From Alphaproteobacteria bacterium (GTDB lineage: Bacteria; Pseudomonadota; Alphaproteobacteria; TMED109): a DNA stretch of 49,585 nt. The notes beneath the pieces were generated by a model. That model saw only the letters and a program-made list of their open reading frames with translations, was not told the DNA's origin and made no database searches. Below, in pieces: positions 23,551 through 30,567 of the stretch. The position numbers were made by a program, and so were the translations under genes. Each line of letters starts with the position of its first letter. Within the stretch, counting starts at the first letter, position 1. The stretch is taken from assembly GCA_022825235.1 (NCBI GenBank), contig JAJDYI010000079.1, positions 1 to 49,585 on the forward strand, given 5' to 3'.

Positions 23551-25275
23551 ATGGCGAGCATCGCGCATACCGGTTCACTGCCGAGAGCTGCGGAATTCCG
23601 GACCTGTCCCGACACCGGCCTCAGGGTAGATCTTGCGGCCGAAAAGCTGATCCGGTGGAACGCGGTCGTGGCCGTCGTGTTCCTTGCCATCGGGGGCCTC
23701 TTCGGCCTGCTGGTGGCGCTGACGCGCTGGCCGGCGGTCCACCTGCTGCCCGCGGAGTGGTTCTACCTGGCCCTGACGGCGCACGGCGCCGACGTCCTGC
23801 TGTTCTGGGTCATCTTCTTCGAAATTGCCATCCTCTACTTCGCCTCCGCGATCCTGCTCAACTGCCGGCTCGCGACCCCCCGGATGGCGTGGCTCGGGTT
23901 CTGGCTGATGCTGGCCGGCGCCCTCCTCGCCAACGTGGCGGTCCTGCAGGGCGAATCGAGCGTCATGTTCACGTCCTACGTGCCCATGCAGGCGGCCCCC
24001 CACTTCTATCTCGGCCTGATCCTCTTTGCGGTCGGCGCCCTGGTGGCCGTGGCCGTGTTCTTCGGCACGCTGGTAATCGCGAAGGACGAGGGCACCTACG
24101 AGGGCTCGGTCCCGCTGGTCACGTTCGGCGCCATCGCCGCGGCGGTGATCGCGGTGTTCACGATCACCTCGGGCGCCATCATCCTCATTCCCACCTTCCT
24201 CTGGTCGATCGGCCTGATCAGCCACATCGACCCGGTGATGTACAAGGTCGTGTGGTGGGGCATGGGCCACTCCTCCCAACAGATCAACGTCTCGGCCCAC
24301 GTGGCCGTGTGGTACGCCATCGCCGCCATGGTGCTGGGAGCCAAGCCCCTGTCCGAGAAGGTGAGCCGCTTCGCCTTCCTCATGTACATCCTGTTCCTGC
24401 AGATCGCCGCCGCCCACCACCTCCTGGTGGAACCCGGCATCAGCTCGGAATGGAAGATCTTCAACACGAGCTACGCGCTCTACCTCGCGGTGCTCGGAAG
24501 CCTCATCCACGGCCTGAGCGTCCCCGGCGCCATCGAGGCGGCCCAGCGCCGGCGAGGCTATACCAAGGGCGTGTTCGAGTGGTTGCGGAAGGCCCCGTGG
24601 GGCAATCCCGCCTTCTCGGGGATGTTCCTGTCGCTCGTCATGTTCGGCTTCCTCGGCGGGATCTCGGGCGTGGTGCTGGGCTCGGAGCAGATCAACCTGC
24701 TCATGCACAACACCATGTACGTGCCCGGGCATTTCCACGGCACCGTGGTCGCGGGGACGACGCTCGCCTTCATGGCGATCACCTACCTCGTGGTGCCGCT
24801 GATCTTCCGCCGCGAGATCATGTTCAAGAAACTGGCGCAGTGGCAGCCGTACGTCTTCGGCCTCGGCGTCGGCGGGATCTCGCTCTTCATGATGGGAGCG
24901 GGCACGCTCGGCGTCAGCCGGCGCCACTGGGACATCACCTTCGCCGATGCGCCCGTGGCGTTTGACTACCCCGGCACGGCGTTCCTCATGATGGGGCTGA
25001 ACGGCGTGTTCGGCGTCCTCTCGGCCCTGGGCGGCCTGATGTACATCGTGGTCGTGGTCAGCTCGGTTTTCTTCGGAGAACGACGGACCGAGGAGAAGGC
25101 GAAGGCCGAACCCCTGCTGCCCCAGGGCGGCGCCGAGGCGGTGGCGAGCTACGGCAGCGAGGGCACGCTCAAGCTGCCGGGCACGATCACGCTCGTGGCG
25201 ATCTTCTTCGTGGCGTTCGTGCTCTACTACTTCGTCAACTGGAAGTTCCTCTCGGAGGTCTGGCCTTTGAGTTGA
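23551..25275 (+). CDS. Heme-copper subunit I lacking the active-site tyrosine; NorY-like
   Basis: Predicted 574 residues and at least 12 membrane helices. Histidine ligands are all present: low-spin heme His78 (LTAHGADVLLF) and His396, CuB ligands His240, His289 and His290, and high-spin heme His394 (VPGHFHGTVV). The helix VI motif reads GHSSQQINV, so residue 244, normally the Tyr crosslinked to His240 in GHPxVY, is Gln. Oxygen reductases need that Tyr for catalysis. Its loss is characteristic of nitric oxide reductases derived from this superfamily, such as NorY of ammonia oxidisers. Automatic annotation would probably say ba3-type cytochrome oxidase. I infer NO reduction; this is not proven. 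Confidence 0.85.
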   Translation: MASIAHTGSLPRAAEFRTCPDTGLRVDLAAEKLIRWNAVVAVVFLAIGGLFGLLVALTRWPAVHLLPAEWFYLALTAHGADVLLFWVIFFEIAILYFASAILLNCRLATPRMAWLGFWLMLAGALLANVAVLQGESSVMFTSYVPMQAAPHFYLGLILFAVGALVAVAVFFGTLVIAKDEGTYEGSVPLVTFGAIAAAVIAVFTITSGAIILIPTFLWSIGLISHIDPVMYKVVWWGMGHSSQQINVSAHVAVWYAIAAMVLGAKPLSEKVSRFAFLMYILFLQIAAAHHLLVEPGISSEWKIFNTSYALYLAVLGSLIHGLSVPGAIEAAQRRRGYTKGVFEWLRKAPWGNPAFSGMFLSLVMFGFLGGISGVVLGSEQINLLMHNTMYVPGHFHGTVVAGTTLAFMAITYLVVPLIFRREIMFKKLAQWQPYVFGLGVGGISLFMMGAGTLGVSRRHWDITFADAPVAFDYPGTAFLMMGLNGVFGVLSALGGLMYIVVVVSSVFFGERRTEEKAKAEPLLPQGGAEAVASYGSEGTLKLPGTITLVAIFFVAFVLYYFVNWKFLSEVWPLS

Positions 25276-25291
25276 GCGGAGGCGTCCCGGC

Positions 25292-26158
25292 ATGGCGGCA
25301 GACATCCGTGAGCTGTGCGGTGTCTTCAAGCTGCGGATCGGATTCGCGATTGCCCTGAGCGCCTTGGCGGGCCTGGCGGTGACGCCCGGTCCGTCCGTCC
25401 CGTTCTGGAACGCCGTGGCACTCGCCCTCGCCGTACTCCTCGGCGCCGCGAGCGCCGGCGCCTTCAACCAGTTCGCCGAGCGCGACCTCGACGCGCGCAT
25501 GGTCCGCACCCGTGACCGGCCCTTCGTCTCGGGCCGCTACACCGCTGGCCCGGCCTGGCTCGCGATCATCGCTGCGCTGCTGGTGGCGTCCGTGACGCTC
25601 GCCGCCTGGGCCACCAACCTGGTGGCCGCCGCCCACGTGTTCCTCGGCGCCTTCGTCTACGGGATCGTCTACACCGTGTGGCTCAAGCGCCGCACCTGGC
25701 TCAACATCGTGATCGGCGGCCTCTCCGGCAGCTTCGCGGTGCTGGCGGGCGCGGCCGCCGTCGATCCGACCCCCTCCGCCCTGCCGGTCTGCCTCGCCGT
25801 CGTGCTGTTCCTCTGGACGCCGCCGCACTTCTGGAGCCTGGCGATGGCGACGCGCGACGACTATGTCCGCGCCGGGGTCCCGATGCTGCCCGTCGTGATC
25901 GGCGATGCACGGGCGGCCAGGGTCATCCTGGTCCATACCGTCGCGCTCGTCGCTGCGTCCCTGCTGCCGTTCTTCTTCGGACTCGGCCTGGTCTATCTCG
26001 CGCTGGCGGTGATCGGCGGCTGGCTATTCTTGGAGAAGAGCATCGCGCTCGTGCGGGCGCCCGGGCCGGCAGCGGCGGAAGCGAACTTCAAGGCCTCCCT
26101 GCTGCAGCTCTCGTTGATCCTGGTCGGGGCCATGGCGGACGGATGGTTGCCCCTTTAG
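25292..26158 (+). CDS. ctaB: Protoheme IX farnesyltransferase-like UbiA protein
   Basis: Predicted 288 residues with about eight membrane helices. This UbiA prenyltransferase makes heme O from protoheme. The Mg-diphosphate motif is NQFAERDLDARMVRTRDRP, and the second signature is LFLWTPPHFWSLAMATRDDY. Length is normal. It begins 17 bases after subunit I, suggesting the enzyme may use heme O or heme A, or that the gene travels with the cluster. Its 3' end overlaps the SCO gene by 16 bases. Confidence 0.9.
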   Translation: MAADIRELCGVFKLRIGFAIALSALAGLAVTPGPSVPFWNAVALALAVLLGAASAGAFNQFAERDLDARMVRTRDRPFVSGRYTAGPAWLAIIAALLVASVTLAAWATNLVAAAHVFLGAFVYGIVYTVWLKRRTWLNIVIGGLSGSFAVLAGAAAVDPTPSALPVCLAVVLFLWTPPHFWSLAMATRDDYVRAGVPMLPVVIGDARAARVILVHTVALVAASLLPFFFGLGLVYLALAVIGGWLFLEKSIALVRAPGPAAAEANFKASLLQLSLILVGAMADGWLPL

Positions 26159-26970
26159 GGCGGGTTGGCGCGTGGGCCCTCGCGGCGCTTTGCCTGCTCC
26201 CGGCCCTGCCGGGACTGGCGGCGGCCCCGGCCACGACCGGCTTCGATCCTGACCAGGCGCTCGCGGACAGCCAGGCGGCCCTGGGACGGACCCTCACGGG
26301 CTACGAATTCCGCGATTCGTCATTGCGACGGGTCACGCTCTCCGAGTTTCGCGGCCGCCCGCTGCTGATCAACCTGGTCTACACCAGCTGCGCCTTCGGC
26401 TGCCCGCTCGTCATCGAGACGCTGGCGGACGCCGTCGACGTCGCGCGCGACGCGGTCGGCCGGGAGAGTTTCCAGGTGCTGACCGTGGGCTTCGACACGC
26501 GGATGGACACGCCCGAGCGGATGCGGGAATTCGCCGCGAACCACGGGATCCGCGACGACGGCTGGCGGTTCGCCAGCGCCGATGCCGAGACCATCGCCCG
26601 GCTGTCGAAGGAGCTGGGCTTCCTGTTCTTCCCGTCGCCGAAGGGCTTCGACCATCTCACCCAGACGACGGTCGTCGACGCGGACGGCGTCGTCTACCGC
26701 CAGGTGTACGGGGCGATGTTCGATCCGCCGTTCCTGGTGGAGCCGTTGAAGGACCTGGTCTTCGGGCGCCGGAGCATGCCGACGTCATACGAGGGGCTGA
26801 TCAACCGCATCCGCCTGTTCTGCACGATCTACGACCCGTGGAGCGGCCGCTACCGGTTCGATTACTCCCCCTTCATCGGCATCGCCGTCGGCGCCGCCTT
26901 GCTCGGCACCCTGGGCTTCTTCGTCGCCCGCGGCTGGCTCCGGCATCGCCGCCCGCGCACGCGGACCTGA
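26143..26970 (+). CDS. SCO1/SenC family copper chaperone
   Basis: Predicted 275 residues from ATG 26143, overlapping ctaB. A signal sequence or anchor precedes a thioredoxin-fold domain with the copper motif Cys83-x3-Cys87 (YTSCAFGCPL) and His171 (GFDHLTQTTVVDADG). SCO proteins deliver copper to CuA of subunit II, which is present in this cluster. A second hydrophobic helix near the C-terminus (FIGIAVGAALLGTLGFFVAR) anchors the domain from the other end, which is longer than usual. NorSY clusters of ammonia oxidisers also carry a senC gene. Confidence 0.9.
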   Translation: MVAPLGRVGAWALAALCLLPALPGLAAAPATTGFDPDQALADSQAALGRTLTGYEFRDSSLRRVTLSEFRGRPLLINLVYTSCAFGCPLVIETLADAVDVARDAVGRESFQVLTVGFDTRMDTPERMREFAANHGIRDDGWRFASADAETIARLSKELGFLFFPSPKGFDHLTQTTVVDADGVVYRQVYGAMFDPPFLVEPLKDLVFGRRSMPTSYEGLINRIRLFCTIYDPWSGRYRFDYSPFIGIAVGAALLGTLGFFVARGWLRHRRPRTRT

Positions 26971-26987
26971 CGGCGGCGGACCGGCGC

Positions 26988-28577
26988 GTGACGGCGCTCC
27001 AACGCGTCCTGCGGCCGGCATTCTGGCGCCTCGACTCCTGGGCGTCGGGGGTGTTCGGGGCCGCCTGGAACCCCCTCTACAACCTCGGCGCGCTGGGCTT
27101 CTTCTGCTACTGGATCGTCGCGGTCAGCGGGATCTACGTCTACGTCTTCTTCGATACCGGCGTCACCGAAGCCTACGACTCCGTCGCCTACATGACGGAG
27201 GACCAGTGGTACCTCGCCGGCGTGATGCGGAGCCTGCACCGGTACGCCGGGGACGCCCTGGTCGTGGTCATGGTGGTGCATCTCGTTCGCGAGTTCGCCT
27301 ATGACCGATTTCGCGGCGCACGCTGGTTCAGCTGGCTCACCGGCGTCCCGATCATCCTGCTGGTCCTCGCATCCGGCATCACCGGCTACTGGCTGGTGTG
27401 GGACCAGCTCGCGCAGTACGTCGCCATCACCACCACGGAGTGGCTCGACTGGTTGCCGATCTTCGGCGAGCCCATCGCCCGCAATTTCCTCGCGCCCGAC
27501 GCGCTCGATGACCGGTTCTTCACTCTGCTCGTGTTCCTGCACATCGCCGTGCCGCTGCTGTTGCTGCTGGCGCTGTGGCTGCACCTGCAACGCGTGAGCC
27601 GGCCGCGCATCAACCCGCCGCGCGGCCTGGCGGCGGCCAGCTTCGCGGCGCTGCTCGCCCTGTCGCTCGTCGTGCCGGCGACGAGTCATGCGCCGGCCGA
27701 TCTCGCGAAGGTGCCGACGGTCCTCGACCTCGACTGGTTCTACCTCGGGTTCTACCCCCTGCTGGACCTCTGGTCCCACGGCACGGTGTGGGCCACGGCG
27801 GCAGTGCTGACGTTCACGATTGCTGCCATGCCGTGGCTGCCGCCGTTTCGCCGTCCCGCGGTCGCGCGGGTCGATCTCGACAACTGCAACGGCTGTGCCC
27901 GCTGTGCCGAGGACTGCCCGTTCAACGCGATCTCGATGGAGCGCCGCACCGACGGCAAGCCGTTCGACCGGGAGGCGGTCGTGAAGGGCTCACTCTGCGT
28001 GAGCTGCGGCATCTGCGCGGGGTCCTGCCCGACGGCGACCCCCTTCCGCCGCGCCGGCGCTCTCGTCCCGGGGATCGAGCTGCCTGACGCCACGCTGGTG
28101 GCCTTGCGGGACCGGCTCGACCGCATGGCGGATGCGGACGGCCAGCAGGTCTACGTCATCGCCTGTGAGCACGGGGTGAGGCCGGAGACGCTCCGGCGCC
28201 CGGGCCTCGCCGTGGCCGAGCTGCCCTGCGTCGGCGCCCTGCCCCCCTCGTTCATCGACTACCTCCTGGGCCGCTGCGGCGCCGCCGGCGTCTACCTGGC
28301 CGGTTGCGCCGAGGGAAACTGTCACTTCCGTCTTGGCGACACGTGGACCGACGCCCGCCTGGACCGCCGGCGGGACCCGGGCCTCCGCAAACGGGTGCCA
28401 CGTGAACGCGTGCGCTGCGACGGGTTCGAGGCGCACCAGTCGTCCAGGCTGCAGCAGTCCGTCGAGACCTTCCTCGACGATGTCCGCAAGCTGCCGCCGC
28501 AGGAGGTTCCCTCCGCCCGGCAGCTCGGCGCGCGCCTGGGACGCGCACGCGAGACTGGAGGCGTCCGCAGCCCATGA
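26988..28577 (+). CDS. Cytochrome b - 2[4Fe-4S] ferredoxin - FlpD triple fusion
   Basis: Predicted 529 residues from GTG 26988. Residues 1-285 are a cytochrome b/b6-type membrane domain with His84/His98 and His185/His199 as diheme ligands. Residues 295-350 carry two ferredoxin clusters, CNGCARCAEDCP (300-310) and CVSCGICAGSCP (337-347). Residues 388-480 resemble FlpD/MvhD, the hydrogenase-type iron-sulfur subunit, with VYVIACEHG, LPCVGALPPSFID and GVYLAGCAEGNCHFRLG. There is no Rieske or cytochrome c1 nearby. The chain suggests electron transfer between a soluble donor or acceptor and the quinone pool. It overlaps the next gene by four bases. Confidence 0.8.
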   Translation: MTALQRVLRPAFWRLDSWASGVFGAAWNPLYNLGALGFFCYWIVAVSGIYVYVFFDTGVTEAYDSVAYMTEDQWYLAGVMRSLHRYAGDALVVVMVVHLVREFAYDRFRGARWFSWLTGVPIILLVLASGITGYWLVWDQLAQYVAITTTEWLDWLPIFGEPIARNFLAPDALDDRFFTLLVFLHIAVPLLLLLALWLHLQRVSRPRINPPRGLAAASFAALLALSLVVPATSHAPADLAKVPTVLDLDWFYLGFYPLLDLWSHGTVWATAAVLTFTIAAMPWLPPFRRPAVARVDLDNCNGCARCAEDCPFNAISMERRTDGKPFDREAVVKGSLCVSCGICAGSCPTATPFRRAGALVPGIELPDATLVALRDRLDRMADADGQQVYVIACEHGVRPETLRRPGLAVAELPCVGALPPSFIDYLLGRCGAAGVYLAGCAEGNCHFRLGDTWTDARLDRRRDPGLRKRVPRERVRCDGFEAHQSSRLQQSVETFLDDVRKLPPQEVPSARQLGARLGRARETGGVRSP

Positions 28578-29074
28578 CCAGGGTGCTCCGCTACGCGGGC
28601 CAGGCCGCCGTGCTCGCCGCCTTTGTCGCGGCGGTCGGGTTCTTTTCGGGCAATCCATCGTTCCGCCATTTCCCCGAGGGGGAGGCCCTCCTCAAGGTGA
28701 GCTTCACGCACGGCGGGGACCGGAAGGTCGAATGCCGGAAACGGACGCGCGAGGAACTTGCCGAACTGGCGGCCAACATGCGGAGCGCAATGGACTGCCC
28801 GCGCGAACGGGTGGAGCTGCGCTTCGAGATCGACCTCGACGGGGTGCCGCTCTACCAGGCGCTGCTGCCGCCGACGGGGCTGGCCGGGGACGGCCCGTCT
28901 CGCATCTACGAACGGTTTGCCCTCCCCGCCGGCCGTCACGTCCTCGATCTCCGCCTGCGCGATTCCCGGCGGAGCGAAGGTTTCGATCATGTCGCCCGGA
29001 AGGCCGTCGAGTTTGCCGCCGGGCAAAGCGTGGCCGTCGATTTCCGCGGCGGCGACGGATTCATCATCCGATGA
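28574..29074 (+). CDS. Membrane-anchored conserved protein of the cluster
   Basis: Predicted 166 residues. ATG 28574 overlaps the stop of the fusion gene. An N-terminal helix (AGQAAVLAAFVAAVGFFSG) anchors a beta-rich periplasmic domain with two cysteines (KVECRKRTREELAEL and RSAMDCPRERVELRFE). The later ALLPPTGLAGDGPSRIYERF and LPAGRHVLDLRLRD resemble a carbohydrate-binding or immunoglobulin-like sheet. I know no function. Coupling to the cytochrome b fusion suggests an assembly or structural partner. Confidence 0.65.
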   Translation: MTRVLRYAGQAAVLAAFVAAVGFFSGNPSFRHFPEGEALLKVSFTHGGDRKVECRKRTREELAELAANMRSAMDCPRERVELRFEIDLDGVPLYQALLPPTGLAGDGPSRIYERFALPAGRHVLDLRLRDSRRSEGFDHVARKAVEFAAGQSVAVDFRGGDGFIIR

Positions 29075-29111
29075 CCGGCTATGTGCACGGGACAGTCCCG
29101 GGGAGGACGTC

Positions 29112-29519
29112 ATGGCGCTGATCGCCTGGCGCAAGGCCTTCGAAATCGGGATCGAGGCGGTCGATCACGAGCACCGCGAGCTGATCGAGCTCATCAACGA
29201 GCTCCATGAGGGGCTCGGGCGTGGCGCCAAGCGCGAGACGGTGGCCGAATTTCTCGGTGAGATCCACGCCCGCATCTCCGCGCATTTCGCCCTCGAGGAA
29301 CGCGTGATGCGCGAGCTGGAATACGACGAGTACGCGGACCACAAGGAAGACCACGAGACTCTGCTGGACGACATCAGGGACATCATGGACGCGTTCGAGG
29401 AAGGCAGCTATGCCGAGTTCGAGGCGGAACTGGGTGAGCAGCTGGAAACGTGGTTCGGCGGGCACTTCCGCACGAAGGATGCCCGCCTGCACACCTTCCT
29501 CCATGACCGGGGCTTGTGA
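29112..29519 (+). CDS. Bacteriohemerythrin
   Basis: Predicted 135 residues from ATG 29112 behind GGGAGG. The diiron ligand set is complete: His21 (VDHEHREL), His58 and Glu62 (HFALEERVM), His77 and His81 (DHKEDHETL), His118 and Asp123 (WFGGHFRTKDARL). Bacteriohemerythrins reversibly bind O2, and some bind NO or supply O2 to membrane enzymes. It is 37 bases downstream of the cluster and probably in the same transcript. That places a diatomic-gas carrier beside a gas-reducing enzyme. Confidence 0.9.
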   Translation: MALIAWRKAFEIGIEAVDHEHRELIELINELHEGLGRGAKRETVAEFLGEIHARISAHFALEERVMRELEYDEYADHKEDHETLLDDIRDIMDAFEEGSYAEFEAELGEQLETWFGGHFRTKDARLHTFLHDRGL

Positions 29520-29623
29520 TCGAGAGCTGCGCGTCCATCGACGCGGCAGGGCCGCTGCACGGCCAGCTGAACATTCGAACACCACGCGTCCCGCTCCTGC
29601 ACGCCCCGCCGGGCGCCGCGCGG

Positions 29624-29675
29624 GGTTGTGTCCCTCGGCGTGGTGTAGCAGCGGCAAGCTCGCCGCTGCGCAACC
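29624..29675. repeat. Structured dispersed repeat, copy A
   Basis: Thirty-six bases (29624-29659) match 42515-42550 with two mismatches. Both copies are then followed by a hairpin of different sequence. Here it is CAGCGGC / GCCGCTG with a six-base loop. An outer GGTTG (start) pairs with CAACC (29671-29675). The element lies between the hemerythrin and RHH genes. Confidence 0.6.
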
Positions 29676-29765
29676 AAGGCGCCGGCGGTGGCGGTGGGAA
29701 CCTCGCCAATGATTGCCGGAAAGAGTCTCGCTAGGTTGGCAACGGCCGCGCCCTCGGCAACCGCA

Positions 29766-30002
29766 TCACTTGCGGTTACCGGCTTCCGCGTGCCGACGGT
29801 CGAGTTCCGCAAGCAGCTTCAGTCCGCGCCCAGTATCACCGCGCGCCGCACGCATCCGAAACCGCATTTCGGTGTCGTGTTCGGCCAATGCCCTTACCGC
29901 AAGCTCTTCCATCAGCTGATTCAGGCTCAGGCCACGCCGTGCCGCCATTGCCGCCAACCGGTCGCGATGCGCATCGGGAAGCCGAATTGTCAATGTCGCC
30001 AC
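29766..30002 (-). CDS. Ribbon-helix-helix antitoxin
   Basis: Predicted 78 residues from ATG 30002. MATLTIRLPDAHRDRLAAMA, then GLSLNQLMEELAVRALAEHD, form an Arc/CopG-like DNA-binding fold. The tail RMRAARGDTGRGLKLLAELD should bind the toxin. It begins one base after the stop of the PIN-family gene, giving a toxin-first operon, which I remember as common for PIN-family modules of this kind. The frame is intact although the toxin gene upstream has lost its N-terminus. Confidence 0.82.
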   Translation of the reverse strand: MATLTIRLPDAHRDRLAAMAARRGLSLNQLMEELAVRALAEHDTEMRFRMRAARGDTGRGLKLLAELDRRHAEAGNRK

Positions 30003-30003
30003 G

Positions 30004-30354
30004 TCAGTCGTCCTCCTTCAGCCAGGCCACCGGGGGCACGACACGGAAACCGTCGAAAACCAACTCGCCCGCCTCCATATCCCTCGTATTACCCGTCAAA
30101 ATCCATGCTGCATTTCCCGCAACCGCCAGTTCGACCAAGTGGTTGTCGGACTCGTCCCGGAGGTTCGGGCGCCAGAGATATGAGATGTTGATCCACTCGC
30201 AGGCACCAAGAACGGCATCCAACAGCGCCGTCCGGTCTTCTGGACCGATTGGTGCCGCGGCGAACAACTTCTCCCTCGACAGGACATCCTCATACTCCAG
30301 AAACAACGCGTTGCCGGTCAGGGGCCGCGCCGTACCGGTCAGACACCTTCGCAA
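30004..30354 (-). CDS. PIN-family toxin, N-terminally truncated
   Basis: The open frame from the codon at 30354 gives 116 residues. Coding sequence can be followed a little further upstream (NPDPDGAAREVL), merging into a GC hairpin. Retained PIN features are GNALFLEYEDVLSRE, LRDESDNHLVELAVAG and AWILTGNTRDM. The first strand with the DTN motif and its catalytic Asp is missing, and no alternative frame supplies it. Full relatives (COG1569-like) have about 140 residues. The nuclease is probably inactive, and its promoter may be lost too. Confidence 0.75.
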   Translation of the reverse strand: MRRCLTGTARPLTGNALFLEYEDVLSREKLFAAAPIGPEDRTALLDAVLGACEWINISYLWRPNLRDESDNHLVELAVAGNAAWILTGNTRDMEAGELVFDGFRVVPPVAWLKEDD

Positions 30355-30390
30355 GACCTCCCGGGCCGCGCCGTCGGGGTCTGGATTGTG

Positions 30391-30415
30391 CCGGCGGGGC
30401 TTTGCGCCCCGTCGG
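30391..30415. other. Strong GC hairpin replacing the PIN gene 5' end
   Basis: Ten base pairs (one G-U) close a five-base TTTGC loop. It lies exactly where the lost N-terminus and promoter of the PIN toxin should be. No T-tract follows, so termination is uncertain. It may mark a rearrangement point. Confidence 0.5.
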
Positions 30416-30567
30416 TACGGGCCTTGCCAGCCCGATTTAGGGGCGGCTCCATCTGGCTCGGTAAGGCTCTGAATCTCCTGCCTATATCATGCATATCTGC
30501 CCCATGTACAGCCTCCACGGTGATTTGTTCGGGCTAGCACCCCGATCCTGACCATAATGCCCGGAAG

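Noticed and set aside
23551-25275. Ordinary ba3-type cytochrome oxidase subunit I
   Set aside because: The active-site Tyr is replaced by Gln244 while all other ligands are kept, so plain oxygen reductase is not the best call.
23575-25509. 644-codon minus-strand open frame across the oxidase genes
   Set aside because: Low-complexity H/D/E/R-rich shadow of subunit I and ctaB, without a domain.
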